The notes: generated by a model from the sequence alone, not told the origin. A stretch of DNA of 64,000 nucleotides from Oscillospiraceae bacterium (GCA_017861365.1 JAGFXR010000006.1:62001-126000), one strand, 5' to 3'; positions 38,566-47,690 are shown, counted from the first letter of the stretch. Numbers and translations are program-made.

Positions 38566-39234
38566 ATGAAAAAAAGAATCGTGTTCCGCGGAGAGCTTGC
38601 GTTGTGTATTGTAATCGTGCTCAATAGCTTTGGTGTGGATTTAATGCTCTACAGCGGCTCCGGCATCTCCGCCATTTCTTCCGTCCCTTACATCGTTTCC
38701 GAGGTTTTGACCTGTTTTACACTCGGAACATGGACGTACCTGTTTCAAACCGCTTTGGTAGTCGCTTTGATGATCATGAGAAAACAAATTACGCCGAGTT
38801 ATCTGTTTTCCTTTGCGGTGGGCATCGCTTTTGGAAAGCTGATGGATCTCCACCAGTTGTGGATTTTACAGCTGCCTCTGACCATGGTACTTCGGATTGT
38901 TTACTTCGCGATCAGTTACGCCGCAATCGTCATCGGAATCTCGTTGTCCAACCATTGTAAGCTTCCCATTATTCCGACGGATTTATTTCCAAGAGAAACA
39001 TCAGCGATTCTTAAAACACCTTATCAATCGGTTAAAACCATTTTTGATGTCAGCTGCCTGGCGGTCACACTCATGATCTCCCTGACATACTTTCATTGTA
39101 TCATCGGAATCGGCCTGGGAACGCTCCTGAGCGCTTTTACAATGGGAAAAATGATTGGCCTGATTGATGCAAAAGTGGACAAACAATTTGTATTTGTTTC
39201 CTTTATGGAACCGCCAGGCGCAGCGCGCGTGTAA
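38566..39234 (+). CDS. YczE/YitT-like integral membrane protein
   Basis: The 222-residue protein has about five transmembrane helices with short loops and resembles the YczE/YitT/DUF6198 membrane proteins: NSFGVDLMLYSGSGISAISSVP after the first helix and GTWTYLFQTALVVALMI. Function is unknown in this family. The start at 38566 has AAGAAGG upstream. A TATAAT at 38517-38522 with a weak -35 lies in front. A short hairpin with GTTTT (39277-39294) may end it. Confidence 0.7.
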   Translation: MKKRIVFRGELALCIVIVLNSFGVDLMLYSGSGISAISSVPYIVSEVLTCFTLGTWTYLFQTALVVALMIMRKQITPSYLFSFAVGIAFGKLMDLHQLWILQLPLTMVLRIVYFAISYAAIVIGISLSNHCKLPIIPTDLFPRETSAILKTPYQSVKTIFDVSCLAVTLMISLTYFHCIIGIGLGTLLSAFTMGKMIGLIDAKVDKQFVFVSFMEPPGAARV

Positions 39235-39319
39235 CGGCAGTTTATATACAATCAAATAGCCGGATCATCGTCTCATAGCTCCGCAGAGCTGTTTTGCCGT
39301 TTGCAGCCGGTCAAATCGG

Positions 39320-40850
39320 TCAAACGCGATCACTCTGTTGAATATAGCTGAACGCGTCCCGCTCAAACCACGAATCCTGATAGGGCAGCTTCACAAACCT
39401 GGACAGCCTTTGGGAAAAGCTTGGATTTTCCAGGTGAAACACGATGCTCTTGAGCAGGGCGTATTCGCCGATATACCCGAAAAAGGGCCGTGCGGGCGTA
39501 AACAGGTTGACCGATGGAATTCCCGCCTTGGCAATCCAGCCGTGCTTGCCCGCGTGATCCACCACGATATCGGGTCTGTGGCGTTTGAGCTGATTGATCT
39601 CCTCAAACACCTGGTTGCTGACCGAAATAGGGATTTCAGGCAGTTCCTCCGCCAGCTCCTCATAGACGGGCAGCGCGCCGCTGTCGAAGTGGTATGCCCG
39701 CACGGAGAGCACCTCCAGCCCGCGCTCATTGAGCAGCCTCGCCTCCTCCGCCACGCGGATGACGCCGCCGCCCACCAGAACACGCTTGCCTTTGAGCTTG
39801 GGTAAAAACTCCTGTATTGCCCCGTTCAGGCGATTCTCTTCCTGATCACACAGGAGATTCGCCTGCTCCTCCCTGCCGAAAAACCGGGCGATGGCAGTCA
39901 GCCAGGCCCGGGTCGCCCTCGTTCCCAGGGGCATCCCCTCAATGAGATACGGAATCCGGTAAGTTTCCTCCAGATACTTCAGAATGTAATCGTCATGCAC
40001 GTTGCACATGCTCACATTCAGCGCCGCCTCCGACACAGAGCGCAGTTCATCTCTGGAGCTGTACTCGGCAAAAATCCGCACCTTTAAATCCAGCGCGCCC
40101 AGCAGCCGGACAATCTCACACTCGTCGTCTGCGTTGATGGAGGTTGCGTTAAACAGGTTGACAGTGCGGCTCTTTTCATACCGACGCTTCCCCTGCGCGG
40201 GCTCATATCTCCGATCGCTTCTGTCATAGGGAGTAAAGCCCCGGTATGGCTCGGGTTCAAATGAAATATGACGGATCAGGGAGTGATAAAAAGAATCATA
40301 GGCAGAGGCCACTACCCGGGATTTAAACCCGGGGCAGTGGATGGCGGTCAAATCCGCCGTGACCTCGTCGTGCATGCTCTCCACCACGTCCTCTACATCG
40401 TCTCCAATGATATTCGGAGCACAGGTGGAAATCACAAAGATAATTTCCGGACGAAACTCCCGGTCCGCGTAGCGTATGGTTTCCCTCAGACCGCTCTCCC
40501 CTCCCCCGATAACGTCATTTTGCCGCATGTTGGAGGATAGCCAAATCACCGGTTCCTTTGCGGGCCCGCGTTTTGCCCTTCCGGCCGCCACCGCGCTGGA
40601 GACGCCCGTCAAATTCGCGCCGCAGCCGATGGGGCCGTGCAGAATGATCACGGACCGGCTGATGGTTGCCGCCATCATCAGGGACAGAGACATTTGGCAG
40701 GCATTCGCCTGCCAAATGTCTCTGTCCCTGACGGAAGATGCAGCCGCTTTTGGCGCAGTCGATCAAATCGCGGCCACAGCCGCTGAAGCTGTCGCCGATG
40801 GTCAGGCGCTGGTCTCTGACAGGCGGCTCACCTTGCTCATAATAGCCCAT
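39320..40850 (-). pseudogene. Nitrogenase component 1 alpha (NifD)-like, frameshifted
   Basis: Two reading frames together encode a NifD-like protein of about 509 residues. The 5' part begins at 40850 after GGAGG (MGYYEQGEPPVRDQRLT, then GCGRDLIDCAKSGC). The rest continues one base out of frame from about 40735, where ANACQMSLSLMMAATIS and PIGCGANL follow; read alone it opens at 40693. P-cluster-type cysteines are kept (ACQMS, IGCGAN, STCAPN), and SMCNVHDDYILKYLEE holds a Cys where NifD has its cofactor ligand Cys275. The segment matching NifD's His442 region reads LFTPARPFFGY with no His. This is a nitrogenase-family reductase subunit of unknown substrate, not a classical nitrogenase. A 25-bp palindrome overlaps the frameshift. 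Confidence 0.8.
40678..40731. repeat. Perfect 25-bp palindrome at the NifD-like frameshift
   Basis: 40678-40702 is the exact reverse complement of 40707-40731, with loop ATTC. In the gene's direction the 3' arm encodes conserved residues CQMSLSL, and the 5' arm covers the region where the frame is lost. No T-tract follows, so it is not a terminator. Confidence 0.95.
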
Positions 40851-40862
40851 AATCGCTTCCTC

Positions 40863-41393
40863 CTATTTCCCCGCAACCAAAACACTCAGAATATCTTCCA
40901 GAAGGTGCAGACCGCCCCGATATCCCGCATATCCGCGATCCAGCACCGCCCGGTGATACAGCGGATAGCTCACACCCAAAAGGCTTGCCGCGCGCTTGGC
41001 CGCAAACTCCTTCTCAAAGGAACTGCCAAGAACAAACAGCGGCCCGTCCGCATTGAAGTAAAGCTCACCGTGATAATCAGGATGATTCCTTGTAATTGCC
41101 TGCTCAATTTTCCATGTGTCCGTTTCAAAAATCAGATTCCCGCGCAGTCCAAGCGCCTCAAACCGATCCGCAAGGGTATGCTTCTGGCTCTGGGTCAGCA
41201 CGTCTGTAATCACAACGTCGTGAATCAGCCAGCCAAGCTCCCGTTCCAGAAACCGCGCGTACGGAATCGCCGTGTTGGCGTTGGACACCACCTCAGCAAA
41301 AAATTTAAATTCGGAATCGGCAATTACATCCGCCACCCGCTCCACATACCGGTAATAGATCTCGTTTTCCGACCGGATGACCTCTTCCGCCAC
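40863..41393 (-). pseudogene. NifK-like subunit, 3' part after in-frame stop
   Basis: 176 codons from a GTG, in the same frame as the fragment 41397-42200 and separated from its TAA only by one AGG codon. The sequence continues the NifK-like fold (SENEIYYRYVERVADVIAD, then GPLFVLGSSFEKEFA and GVSYPLYHRAVLDRGYAGYRGG). The two parts add to about 445 codons, a normal length for this family. No ribosome binding site precedes the GTG, so separate translation is unlikely. A point mutation in a once-intact gene is the simplest reading. The NifD-like gene starts 12 bases downstream. Confidence 0.8.
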
Positions 41394-41396
41394 CCT

Positions 41397-42200
41397 TTAA
41401 TTCAGCTTGAGCGCCTGCGCCGTCCGCAGCAGAAACTCCTCTGTGGCCTCAGCTCCTACCGGAAGCTCAGTCACCAGATAGGGCGTCCCGTGCCGCTCCT
41501 GAAACGCCTGCGCCACCTCAACGCCGCGCACAGAGGACAGCACAAGATTCAGCGCGGCCTCCGGCGCGGTTTTGAGATCAGCAAAGGCCTGATCGGCGGT
41601 AAAAAAGGTATTGACCTGCAAGCCCAGGCGATGAAGCAGCCGTTTCAGCTCCTCCAGATCGCCGCGGAAGAACGGGTCAAACAGCGGCACTACCCCAAAC
41701 AGGTTCACCAGATTGGTCCTTTTTTTAGTACGAACGGGGAGAAATTCGTTGAATAAAGCATGCAGGAGAATTTCATAGCCGCCGTAAGCATCCGCTTCAA
41801 AGCTGGGCGTGTTGATGCAAATGACGGGCGCGCCGCCGTCGTCCTGAAATTCCGAAACCACGCCGCTGACATCATCCGCGATAATTTCCGTCATGCAGCC
41901 CGTGGTGACGACAAACAAATCCGCCTCCAGCAGCTCCCTGGCACTTCGGATTTCCTCCTCCAAGCGGTTCCCCCCGCCGAAAATCACGTGCTGCTCGCTG
42001 ATATTGCTCACGGGAACACTCTGCCCGCTGCAATAGCTGGAGCCGCAGTAGCCTGAGTTGGCGGCGGTGGCTCCGCCCAGATTCCCCGCACAGCCGGAGG
42101 CCGTATGAGAAATCGGCACCACTCCCGGCAGTGAGCTGATGGCTGCCAGCGCCCCGCCCAGTGAGCAGGTCGTTCTGGGCCGCTCAATAAAACCCGACAT
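41397..42200 (-). pseudogene. Nitrogenase component 1 beta (NifK)-like, 5' part
   Basis: 267 codons starting at 42200, seven bases after AGGAGG. The fragment has the N-terminal NifK-like half with cluster-type cysteines in RPRTTCSLGGALAA, ASGCAGNLGG and TTGCMTEIIADDV, and ends ALKLN before TAA at 41397-41399; the same frame continues with RVAEEVIRSENE. All three cysteine positions remain, so the domain was functional until recently or could work if the stop were suppressed or corrected. It heads the reductase part of the operon, following two ABC transporter modules. Confidence 0.82.
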
Positions 42201-42215
42201 TTCCATTCCTCCTGT

Positions 42216-42344
42216 TTAATCCGGATACTGATAGAGCGGGGTGGACAGATACCGTTCTCCCGTATCCGGCAGCAAGGCCACAATGACCTTTCCTCGATTT
42301 TCCGGGTGTTTTGCAAGCTGGAGCGCCGCAAAGGCGGTCCTCCC
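42216..42344 (-). pseudogene. cysK: 3' remnant of a cysteine synthase gene
   Basis: The minus strand encodes about 40 residues that match the C-terminus of O-acetylserine sulfhydrylase: [40 protein letters not shown] and stop. Upstream, 42345-42357 still resembles the ISSGA loop at base level but with small deletions. No start, lysine or catalytic core remains. It lies in frame just after the stop of the LolD-like ATPase gene. A full cysteine synthase gene probably once sat between the transporter and the NifK-like gene. Confidence 0.8.
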
Positions 42345-42368
42345 AGATCTCCTTTGCCGTGGTTTGCT

Positions 42369-43055
42369 TTAGGATACGACGTGTACAACCTCCTCCAAGC
42401 GTCCGTGCTTCATGGAAAACACCCGGTCGGAATCGTTGGGAAACATTATATCATGTGTACTGACCAGTACCGCGACGCCTTTGTCGCGGATGCGCTGGAA
42501 CAGCTTTAAAATCATCACGCTGTTTTCCGGATCCAGATTACTGGTCGGCTCATCCGCTATGATCAGGGAGGCGTGGCTCACCAGCGCGCGGGCAATGGCT
42601 GCCCGTCTGGCTTCTCCGCCGGACAGTTCATGGGGGTAAGCATTCCTCAGATGCCAAATACCCAGCTCCTCCAAAATGCTCCTCACCTCGCCGGCGGTGC
42701 CTTCCGGTTTGATATTCCGTCCCTGAACAAGCGGCATGCAGACATTTTCCAGTACGCTGAAATTCAAAAGCAGGTTTTTTTCCTGCAAAATATATCCGAT
42801 CGTTTGATTTCGAAGCGCGGACAGTTCCCTCCCGCCCGCACTGTGCACAGGGAAGCCGTCAATCCAGATTTCTCCCTCGCTTGGCCGAAGCATTCCGGTC
42901 ATCAGATGAAACAGCGTGCTTTTACCGCTTCCGGAGGGGCCGACGATACTGGCAAGCTCACCGGAGCTGATGCTCAGCGAGACCTGATCCACAGCGGTGA
43001 CGCTGTGACCTTGATGTTCAAATCTTTTTGAAACCCCAGTCAACTTCAATACCAT
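42369..43055 (-). CDS. ABC transporter ATPase, LolD/MacB type
   Basis: The 228-residue ATPase has Walker A VGPSGSGKST, Q-loop ILQEKNLLLNF, signature LSGGEARRAAIA and Walker B LIIADEPTSNLD. Its sequence type pairs with FtsX-like permeases rather than with importers, so its partner is the FtsX-like protein at 44277-45485. Start at 43055 after AGGAGG. Together they would form a MacB-like mechanotransmission or export unit, within an operon that also carries an importer. Confidence 0.9.
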   Translation of the reverse strand: MVLKLTGVSKRFEHQGHSVTAVDQVSLSISSGELASIVGPSGSGKSTLFHLMTGMLRPSEGEIWIDGFPVHSAGGRELSALRNQTIGYILQEKNLLLNFSVLENVCMPLVQGRNIKPEGTAGEVRSILEELGIWHLRNAYPHELSGGEARRAAIARALVSHASLIIADEPTSNLDPENSVMILKLFQRIRDKGVAVLVSTHDIMFPNDSDRVFSMKHGRLEEVVHVVS

Positions 43056-43094
43056 CGGCAAATTCCTCCTAAGCGGTCAGCGGTTGGTTACATG

Positions 43095-44234
43095 TTATGT
43101 GCTTTCTGTAAATTCCTGCGTATCCGGGTCATAGGTCATACTGTCCGGCACACCGTCCAGCTTCACATAATGCTGGCTGATAAATTCATCTACATCGGTG
43201 CTGTCACTCAAATCGCCAGTTTCCTTCAACTCTTTCACGCAGTTTTCAAAGGTTTCCAGACCCGCGCTGACAGACGGAGAATAGTTGTAGGACTCCAAGA
43301 GCTTTGCGTTGGTGTCCAGATCGCCTGAGCAGAACCCGTTATTCAGCTGAATCTCCGCCGCCTGCTCCGGCTCCGCCTGAATAAAGGCCGCCGCCTCCTG
43401 CAATGCTCTGGTATAGGCCGCCGCGCCTTCGGGCGAGGTGCTGACCAGGTCTGCCGAAACGTATGCCTGGCAGCAATACTCACCGGCAAATTTTTCATCC
43501 GTCCCTGTGTCCAAAATCAACTTAAACCCATACTCCTGCTGCGCCTGATAGCCCACGGGGTCATGCAGGGCCACGGCGTCCACCGCTCCGTTCTCCAACG
43601 CCAGCGGCAGGTCGGTGAGGGAATATTCCGCAAACGTCACTTCAGAGGGATCAATTCCAACCTCAAGTAATTTTCGTTTCAGATTCATGGTGGAGGAGTC
43701 GGACAGCCCCGGCACGCCAACGGTCTTGCCCTTCAAATCCGACACGGAGTTAATGGAAGAATCACTCTTGACAAAGTATTTGGTGCATCCGGTATGTAGC
43801 CCTGTCGTAAACACAATATCCAAGCCGTTGTCAATCGGCTGAATCAGGCTTGCCGTCAGGCCGAAGCAGGCGTTGATTTTTCCCGCCGCCAACAGCTCAG
43901 CCGCCTGGGTCAGATCCACCTCTTCATAGCTCCAGGTAATACCCGCCGCCGCAAATTCCTTTTCAAAATATCCGTTTAAATAAGCCAGATGAACAGGCGC
44001 CACGCACAGGCTCCCCTTTGCAAAGCCGATTTTGACCACGGCCTGATCCGATGAGGTCTGCGTGGACGTGGTGGTGCCGTCACCCGTGGAGACGGTTTCC
44101 GTGGCGGACGCTTCGGTGGATGCGGTTCCCGCCGCCGCGCTTTCCGAAGCGGAGTTTCCGCACGACGGCAACAGAGTTACCATGAGTATCGCGGTCAGGA
44201 AAAGCGCCACTGTTTTTTTCATTCTTGTCATCAT
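43095..44234 (-). CDS. Lipoprotein substrate-binding protein, SsuA/NMT1-like
   Basis: The 379-residue protein has a lipoprotein signal (LFLTAILMVTLLPSCG, lipobox Cys about 26), a Ser/Thr-rich linker, and a periplasmic-binding-protein type II fold of the NMT1/SsuA group (KIGFAKGSLCVAPVHLAYLNG, then LKGKTVGVPGLSDSSTMNL and VDAVALHDPVGYQA). Such proteins deliver sulfonates, nitrate, taurine or thiamin precursors to SsuBC-type importers. The ligand cannot be assigned. It would work with the permease and ATPase at the operon's 5' end. Confidence 0.85.
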   Translation of the reverse strand: MMTRMKKTVALFLTAILMVTLLPSCGNSASESAAAGTASTEASATETVSTGDGTTTSTQTSSDQAVVKIGFAKGSLCVAPVHLAYLNGYFEKEFAAAGITWSYEEVDLTQAAELLAAGKINACFGLTASLIQPIDNGLDIVFTTGLHTGCTKYFVKSDSSINSVSDLKGKTVGVPGLSDSSTMNLKRKLLEVGIDPSEVTFAEYSLTDLPLALENGAVDAVALHDPVGYQAQQEYGFKLILDTGTDEKFAGEYCCQAYVSADLVSTSPEGAAAYTRALQEAAAFIQAEPEQAAEIQLNNGFCSGDLDTNAKLLESYNYSPSVSAGLETFENCVKELKETGDLSDSTDVDEFISQHYVKLDGVPDSMTYDPDTQEFTEST

Positions 44235-44276
44235 TGTCTTTACCCCCTGTTTCTTCGATTGAATTGATTTGACTGT

Positions 44277-45485
44277 TTATTCGCCGCTTGATTTAATTAA
44301 CGCAATGCCGTCAAGACGCGCCAGACTGTAATAGGACTTTACCGATGCCAGGGCACATACCAGCAGATTCGTGCAAAACGCGTACGCGCCGTTTTTGGCA
44401 AGCTCAGTTCCCCCCAGCCTCAGGTATGGAATGGATAAGGACTGCCTGATGGCCTCATGAAACGGAATCGTAATCAGGCAGACCAGACCGATCCCAATGG
44501 CCGTTGAGGTCACCGCCACCAAGAGCAGCTCCGACAGCAGCATGAGCAGAATGCGTTTTTTCTCTGTGCCGAAGGAAAAATAGGTCCCGAATTCCGCTTT
44601 TCGCAAATGAATGATCACAGAATAGATGCCATACAGGGCAATCACGGCCATCAGCAGGAAAAGTCCCTGAAAAATGGTAGCGTAGCTAATATAATTTTTC
44701 AGCTCGTCTGAAAAACGCCCCACCAGGTCGCTGTTGGTATAAACCGCAATTCCTTCATCCGCATATTGGCTCATCAGCTCTTCCTTCACCTTGGCGCTGT
44801 CGTCTCCCTCCTTCAGCTTCACCAAGACCATGGAGATGACCTCCTCATCCTTTTGAAACGGCAGAACATTGTCATAATCCGGGTCATTGGCAATCTGGTA
44901 TGCCGCCTCATAGCTGATAAAGGCACAGCTGTCATATCCCATTCCGGTTTCCTCCAGCACGTCAATGACCGTAAAATTCCGCCCAAAATATTTGACCACA
45001 TCACCTACCTTCTTATTCATGCTGCTGCCCACGATGATTTCATCGTCCGCAACGCTATGGATTCCATCCTCCGACAGCCACGGCGCAACCGCGAAGTCAC
45101 TGTTGATGTCAAAGGCAATCAGCTGCATTGACGTTTCGCAGCAATCGGAGTTCAGGGAGGAGAGATAGAGCTGATAACTGACCTGCTCCACTCCTTCCTC
45201 CGCTGAAATTTTGTCCAGCCAGCTTTTATCAAAATTCACGGTACACGGTTTCCCTAAAAAAAGGGCATCCTCAATACTTGATACGAATCGATTCGGAACC
45301 ACGATGATATCCGCCCCGAGCCGATCTTTTGTTTTCTCCAGTCCCTCTTTCATGCTCTCTGCAAGAGACGCGCTGAAAAAAACAGTCAGTGCCGTAACCG
45401 TAAGAAGCGCCGTTAAAATCACGGACTGAAATTTCTGCCGCCTGAGATTTTGAATCGCCACCCACCAGATGGTTCTGTTTTTCAT
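44277..45485 (-). CDS. FtsX/MacB-like permease
   Basis: The 402-residue protein has one N-terminal helix (about 20-42), a large extracytoplasmic MacB_PCD-like domain (about 45-255) and three C-terminal helices of the FtsX fold, with a conserved TYFSFGTEKKRILLMLLSE loop. It contains an SDCCETS pair of cysteines outside the membrane. It should pair with the ATPase at 42369-43055. Its first four bases overlap the end of the DUF4418 gene (ATGA type). Confidence 0.85.
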   Translation of the reverse strand: MKNRTIWWVAIQNLRRQKFQSVILTALLTVTALTVFFSASLAESMKEGLEKTKDRLGADIIVVPNRFVSSIEDALFLGKPCTVNFDKSWLDKISAEEGVEQVSYQLYLSSLNSDCCETSMQLIAFDINSDFAVAPWLSEDGIHSVADDEIIVGSSMNKKVGDVVKYFGRNFTVIDVLEETGMGYDSCAFISYEAAYQIANDPDYDNVLPFQKDEEVISMVLVKLKEGDDSAKVKEELMSQYADEGIAVYTNSDLVGRFSDELKNYISYATIFQGLFLLMAVIALYGIYSVIIHLRKAEFGTYFSFGTEKKRILLMLLSELLLVAVTSTAIGIGLVCLITIPFHEAIRQSLSIPYLRLGGTELAKNGAYAFCTNLLVCALASVKSYYSLARLDGIALIKSSGE

Positions 45486-45895
45486 ATCACCCCAAGTCCT
45501 TTACCACGCTTGAGTCCCCGCAGTATGTTGATCACGGAGGCCACCATGACCACGATGGCAGTCACGTAAAATGAGGGAAATGTGACGCTTTGGCATTCCA
45601 TTCCCTTCATGTCACATCCCCCAATGAGAACACTGGGAATCAGGATCGCCACAAGGCTGTTTACAACTGCGATGCCGGACAGCAGCGCCCGCTCTCTCTG
45701 GGTTTTGGTCACAGCGTAAAGAACTGCAATGCCGACCAGCAAAATGGCAACGCCGAATTCCGCACGAACGCTCCAGTGACATCTCATAACCGTGTCGCCT
45801 GTCGCCTCGCAGACCTGAAACACTGTGTGCGGGCCCAGAGTATAAACAACCGCCGCTAGCAAATAGATTCCCGTAATCCAGACATTCTGTTTCAT
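45482..45895 (-). CDS. DUF4418 family membrane protein
   Basis: The 137-residue protein has four predicted transmembrane helices and the family's marks: GPHTVFQVCEATGDTVMRCHW after helix 1 and GGCDMKGMECQS between helices 3 and 4, which place four cysteines on the outer side. DUF4418 proteins are often found beside FtsX-like permeases, and the 4-base overlap here supports a joint complex. Role unknown. The start at 45895 is set by AAGGGGTG. Confidence 0.82.
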   Translation of the reverse strand: MKQNVWITGIYLLAAVVYTLGPHTVFQVCEATGDTVMRCHWSVRAEFGVAILLVGIAVLYAVTKTQRERALLSGIAVVNSLVAILIPSVLIGGCDMKGMECQSVTFPSFYVTAIVVMVASVINILRGLKRGKGLGVI

Positions 45896-45925
45896 AACGC
45901 ACCCCTTCTCTTCCATACTGCTTAC

Positions 45926-46711
45926 CTACAAATAATAATCCGGCGTCTTAATTTCGCCTCCGAAGTTCAAAATCTCCAGAATTTCGGTGCGATAGCGGAT
46001 AAAATCGTCCTGGTTACGCGCTCTCGGCCTTGTCATTTCAATGTCAATAATGGTTTCAATTTTAGCCGGCCTGGGTGACATGACAACCACCTGATCCGAC
46101 AGGTAGATGGCTTCGTCCACGTCATGGGTCACCATCACCACGGTCATATTGTGCTCCGACCAGATTCTAAGGATTTCATCCTGCATGTTCATACGGGTGA
46201 AGGCATCCAACGCACCCAGCGGTTCGTCCATCAGCAATACCTTGGGATGGCCGACCAGCGCTCTTGCCAGGGACACACGCTGGCACATCCCGCCCGACAG
46301 CTGATGGGGAAACGACTTTTCAAAACCCTTTAGTCCCACCAGCTCAATCAATTCATCCACTGTTTCCTTCTTTTCTCTGTATTCATGACGTGCCCTGAGG
46401 CCAAAGGCGATATTTTCTCTGATATTCAGCCACGGGAACAGATTGGCGGACTGAAACACAAATCCCCGCTCATAATGCGGCCTGTCGATGACGACCTCAT
46501 CCAGAAGCAGCGCTCCTCTGGTCGGGGCGTCCAGCCCCGCGATCAAACGAAGCAGCGTCGTCTTTCCGCACCCCGACGGCCCGATCAGCGACACAAATTT
46601 CCCGGGTTTAATATCCAGAGACAGTCCGTTTAGGGCCACAACATCCGCTTCCCGAGGATCGGGATTTACAAAGGTCCTCACCACATCGCAAATTTTGATT
46701 TCTCCTACCAT
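45926..46711 (-). CDS. ABC transporter ATPase, SsuB/TauB type
   Basis: The 261-residue ATPase has Walker A IGPSGCGKTT, Q-loop FVFQSANLFPWLN, signature LSGGMCQRVSLARAL and Walker B VLLMDEPLGALD, the nitrate/sulfonate/taurine importer type. It powers the permease encoded just upstream, with which it overlaps by seven bases. The start at 46711 is set by GGGGGTGATCAA. Confidence 0.92.
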   Translation of the reverse strand: MVGEIKICDVVRTFVNPDPREADVVALNGLSLDIKPGKFVSLIGPSGCGKTTLLRLIAGLDAPTRGALLLDEVVIDRPHYERGFVFQSANLFPWLNIRENIAFGLRARHEYREKKETVDELIELVGLKGFEKSFPHQLSGGMCQRVSLARALVGHPKVLLMDEPLGALDAFTRMNMQDEILRIWSEHNMTVVMVTHDVDEAIYLSDQVVVMSPRPAKIETIIDIEMTRPRARNQDDFIRYRTEILEILNFGGEIKTPDYYL

Positions 46712-47664
46712 TTGATCACCCCCTTTTGCCAAATCAGAAGCTTATCCCGCATCTTAAACAGGAGTGTTAAAATGGTTGTGCACATCACAGCGATAATCAT
46801 AAGCCCCGCGTATACACCGGAATAGACCATCATCTGCTTGGCATGATTGACATACCACCCAATGCCGCAGGAGCTGCCCATCAGCTCAGCCACCATGAGC
46901 GTAATAAACGATGAGCAGGTTCCATAGAAAACGCCCATAAAAATACTGGGCATCGCATTGGGAATTCCCACCTTAAATACCTGATACAGTGTGCTCGCCC
47001 CCAGCGTGCGGGAAACCTCGTAATAAGAGTTATTGGTGGCCCAAATGCCGCTGCTGGTCATCAGCGCGGTGGGAAACCAAACCGCAAATGCAATCAAAAA
47101 CACACTGGCGTCATAGGTTGCCGGGAAAACCGACAGCGCCAGCGGCGTCCAGGCCGTGGTCGGCATGGGTCCCAGCACCTTCGTCACCGGATTGAGCCAG
47201 TATGCAACCTTTTTATTGAAGCCCAGCAGCAAGCCGGTGGTAAGCCCGATGCTCCCTCCCCACGCAAAGCCGATGATTAGCAATTTCAGGGAAAAGAGAA
47301 CACACTTTACAAGCAGCGCGCCGTCGGTGACATATACCTCCAGCACCCGATCAATATTGGGAAAAAATAAAGCGGGAAGCAGCGTGAGCTTTGCGGTGAT
47401 CACATTCAGGATATTAAAAAACAAAAGGACTCCGGCATAAAACGGGCCGGCATCAACCAGCTTGCGTTCCAATTTCTTAAACCGGAAGGACAGCACAAAC
47501 AGCATCAGAAAGATGACCACTGCCAGAATTAAAAAATAAGTGAAATATGGCCTTTCCGCTTCCTTTTGTTTCTCCGAATTATGTAATACCACTTGCAGAA
47601 GCAGGGCAAAGGCAGCGGATAAAATCGGAATCAGTTTTTTCAAGTAATAGATTGCGCGTTTCAT
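46705..47664 (-). CDS. ABC transporter permease, SsuC type
   Basis: The 319-residue permease has about seven helices. The BPD_transp_1 domain (from about 115) has the ATPase-contact loop EVSRTLGASTLYQVFKVGIPNAMPSI. An extra N-terminal part with two helices joined by a charged linker is unusual for SsuC proteins. First gene of the operon. The ATG at 47664 has GGGGAG eight bases upstream, and the leader contains a terminator hairpin. Confidence 0.9.
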   Translation of the reverse strand: MKRAIYYLKKLIPILSAAFALLLQVVLHNSEKQKEAERPYFTYFLILAVVIFLMLFVLSFRFKKLERKLVDAGPFYAGVLLFFNILNVITAKLTLLPALFFPNIDRVLEVYVTDGALLVKCVLFSLKLLIIGFAWGGSIGLTTGLLLGFNKKVAYWLNPVTKVLGPMPTTAWTPLALSVFPATYDASVFLIAFAVWFPTALMTSSGIWATNNSYYEVSRTLGASTLYQVFKVGIPNAMPSIFMGVFYGTCSSFITLMVAELMGSSCGIGWYVNHAKQMMVYSGVYAGLMIIAVMCTTILTLLFKMRDKLLIWQKGVIKW

Positions 47665-47690
47665 TGGCTCAACTCCCCTGTATGGACAAA

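Noticed and set aside
40678-40731. Intrinsic terminator inside the NifD-like gene
   Set aside because: No T-tract on either side and it lies within conserved coding sequence.
40678-40740. Programmed ribosomal frameshift at the palindrome
   Set aside because: The required shift is +1 (or -2), no known slippery sequence lies at the junction, and the neighbouring gene is also broken.
39320-42200. Reading the NifDK-like pair as genuine nitrogen-fixation genes
   Set aside because: No nifH, nifE, nifN or nifB is present, the FeMo-cofactor histidine region is not conserved, both genes are interrupted, and neighbours are sulfonate-type transport genes.
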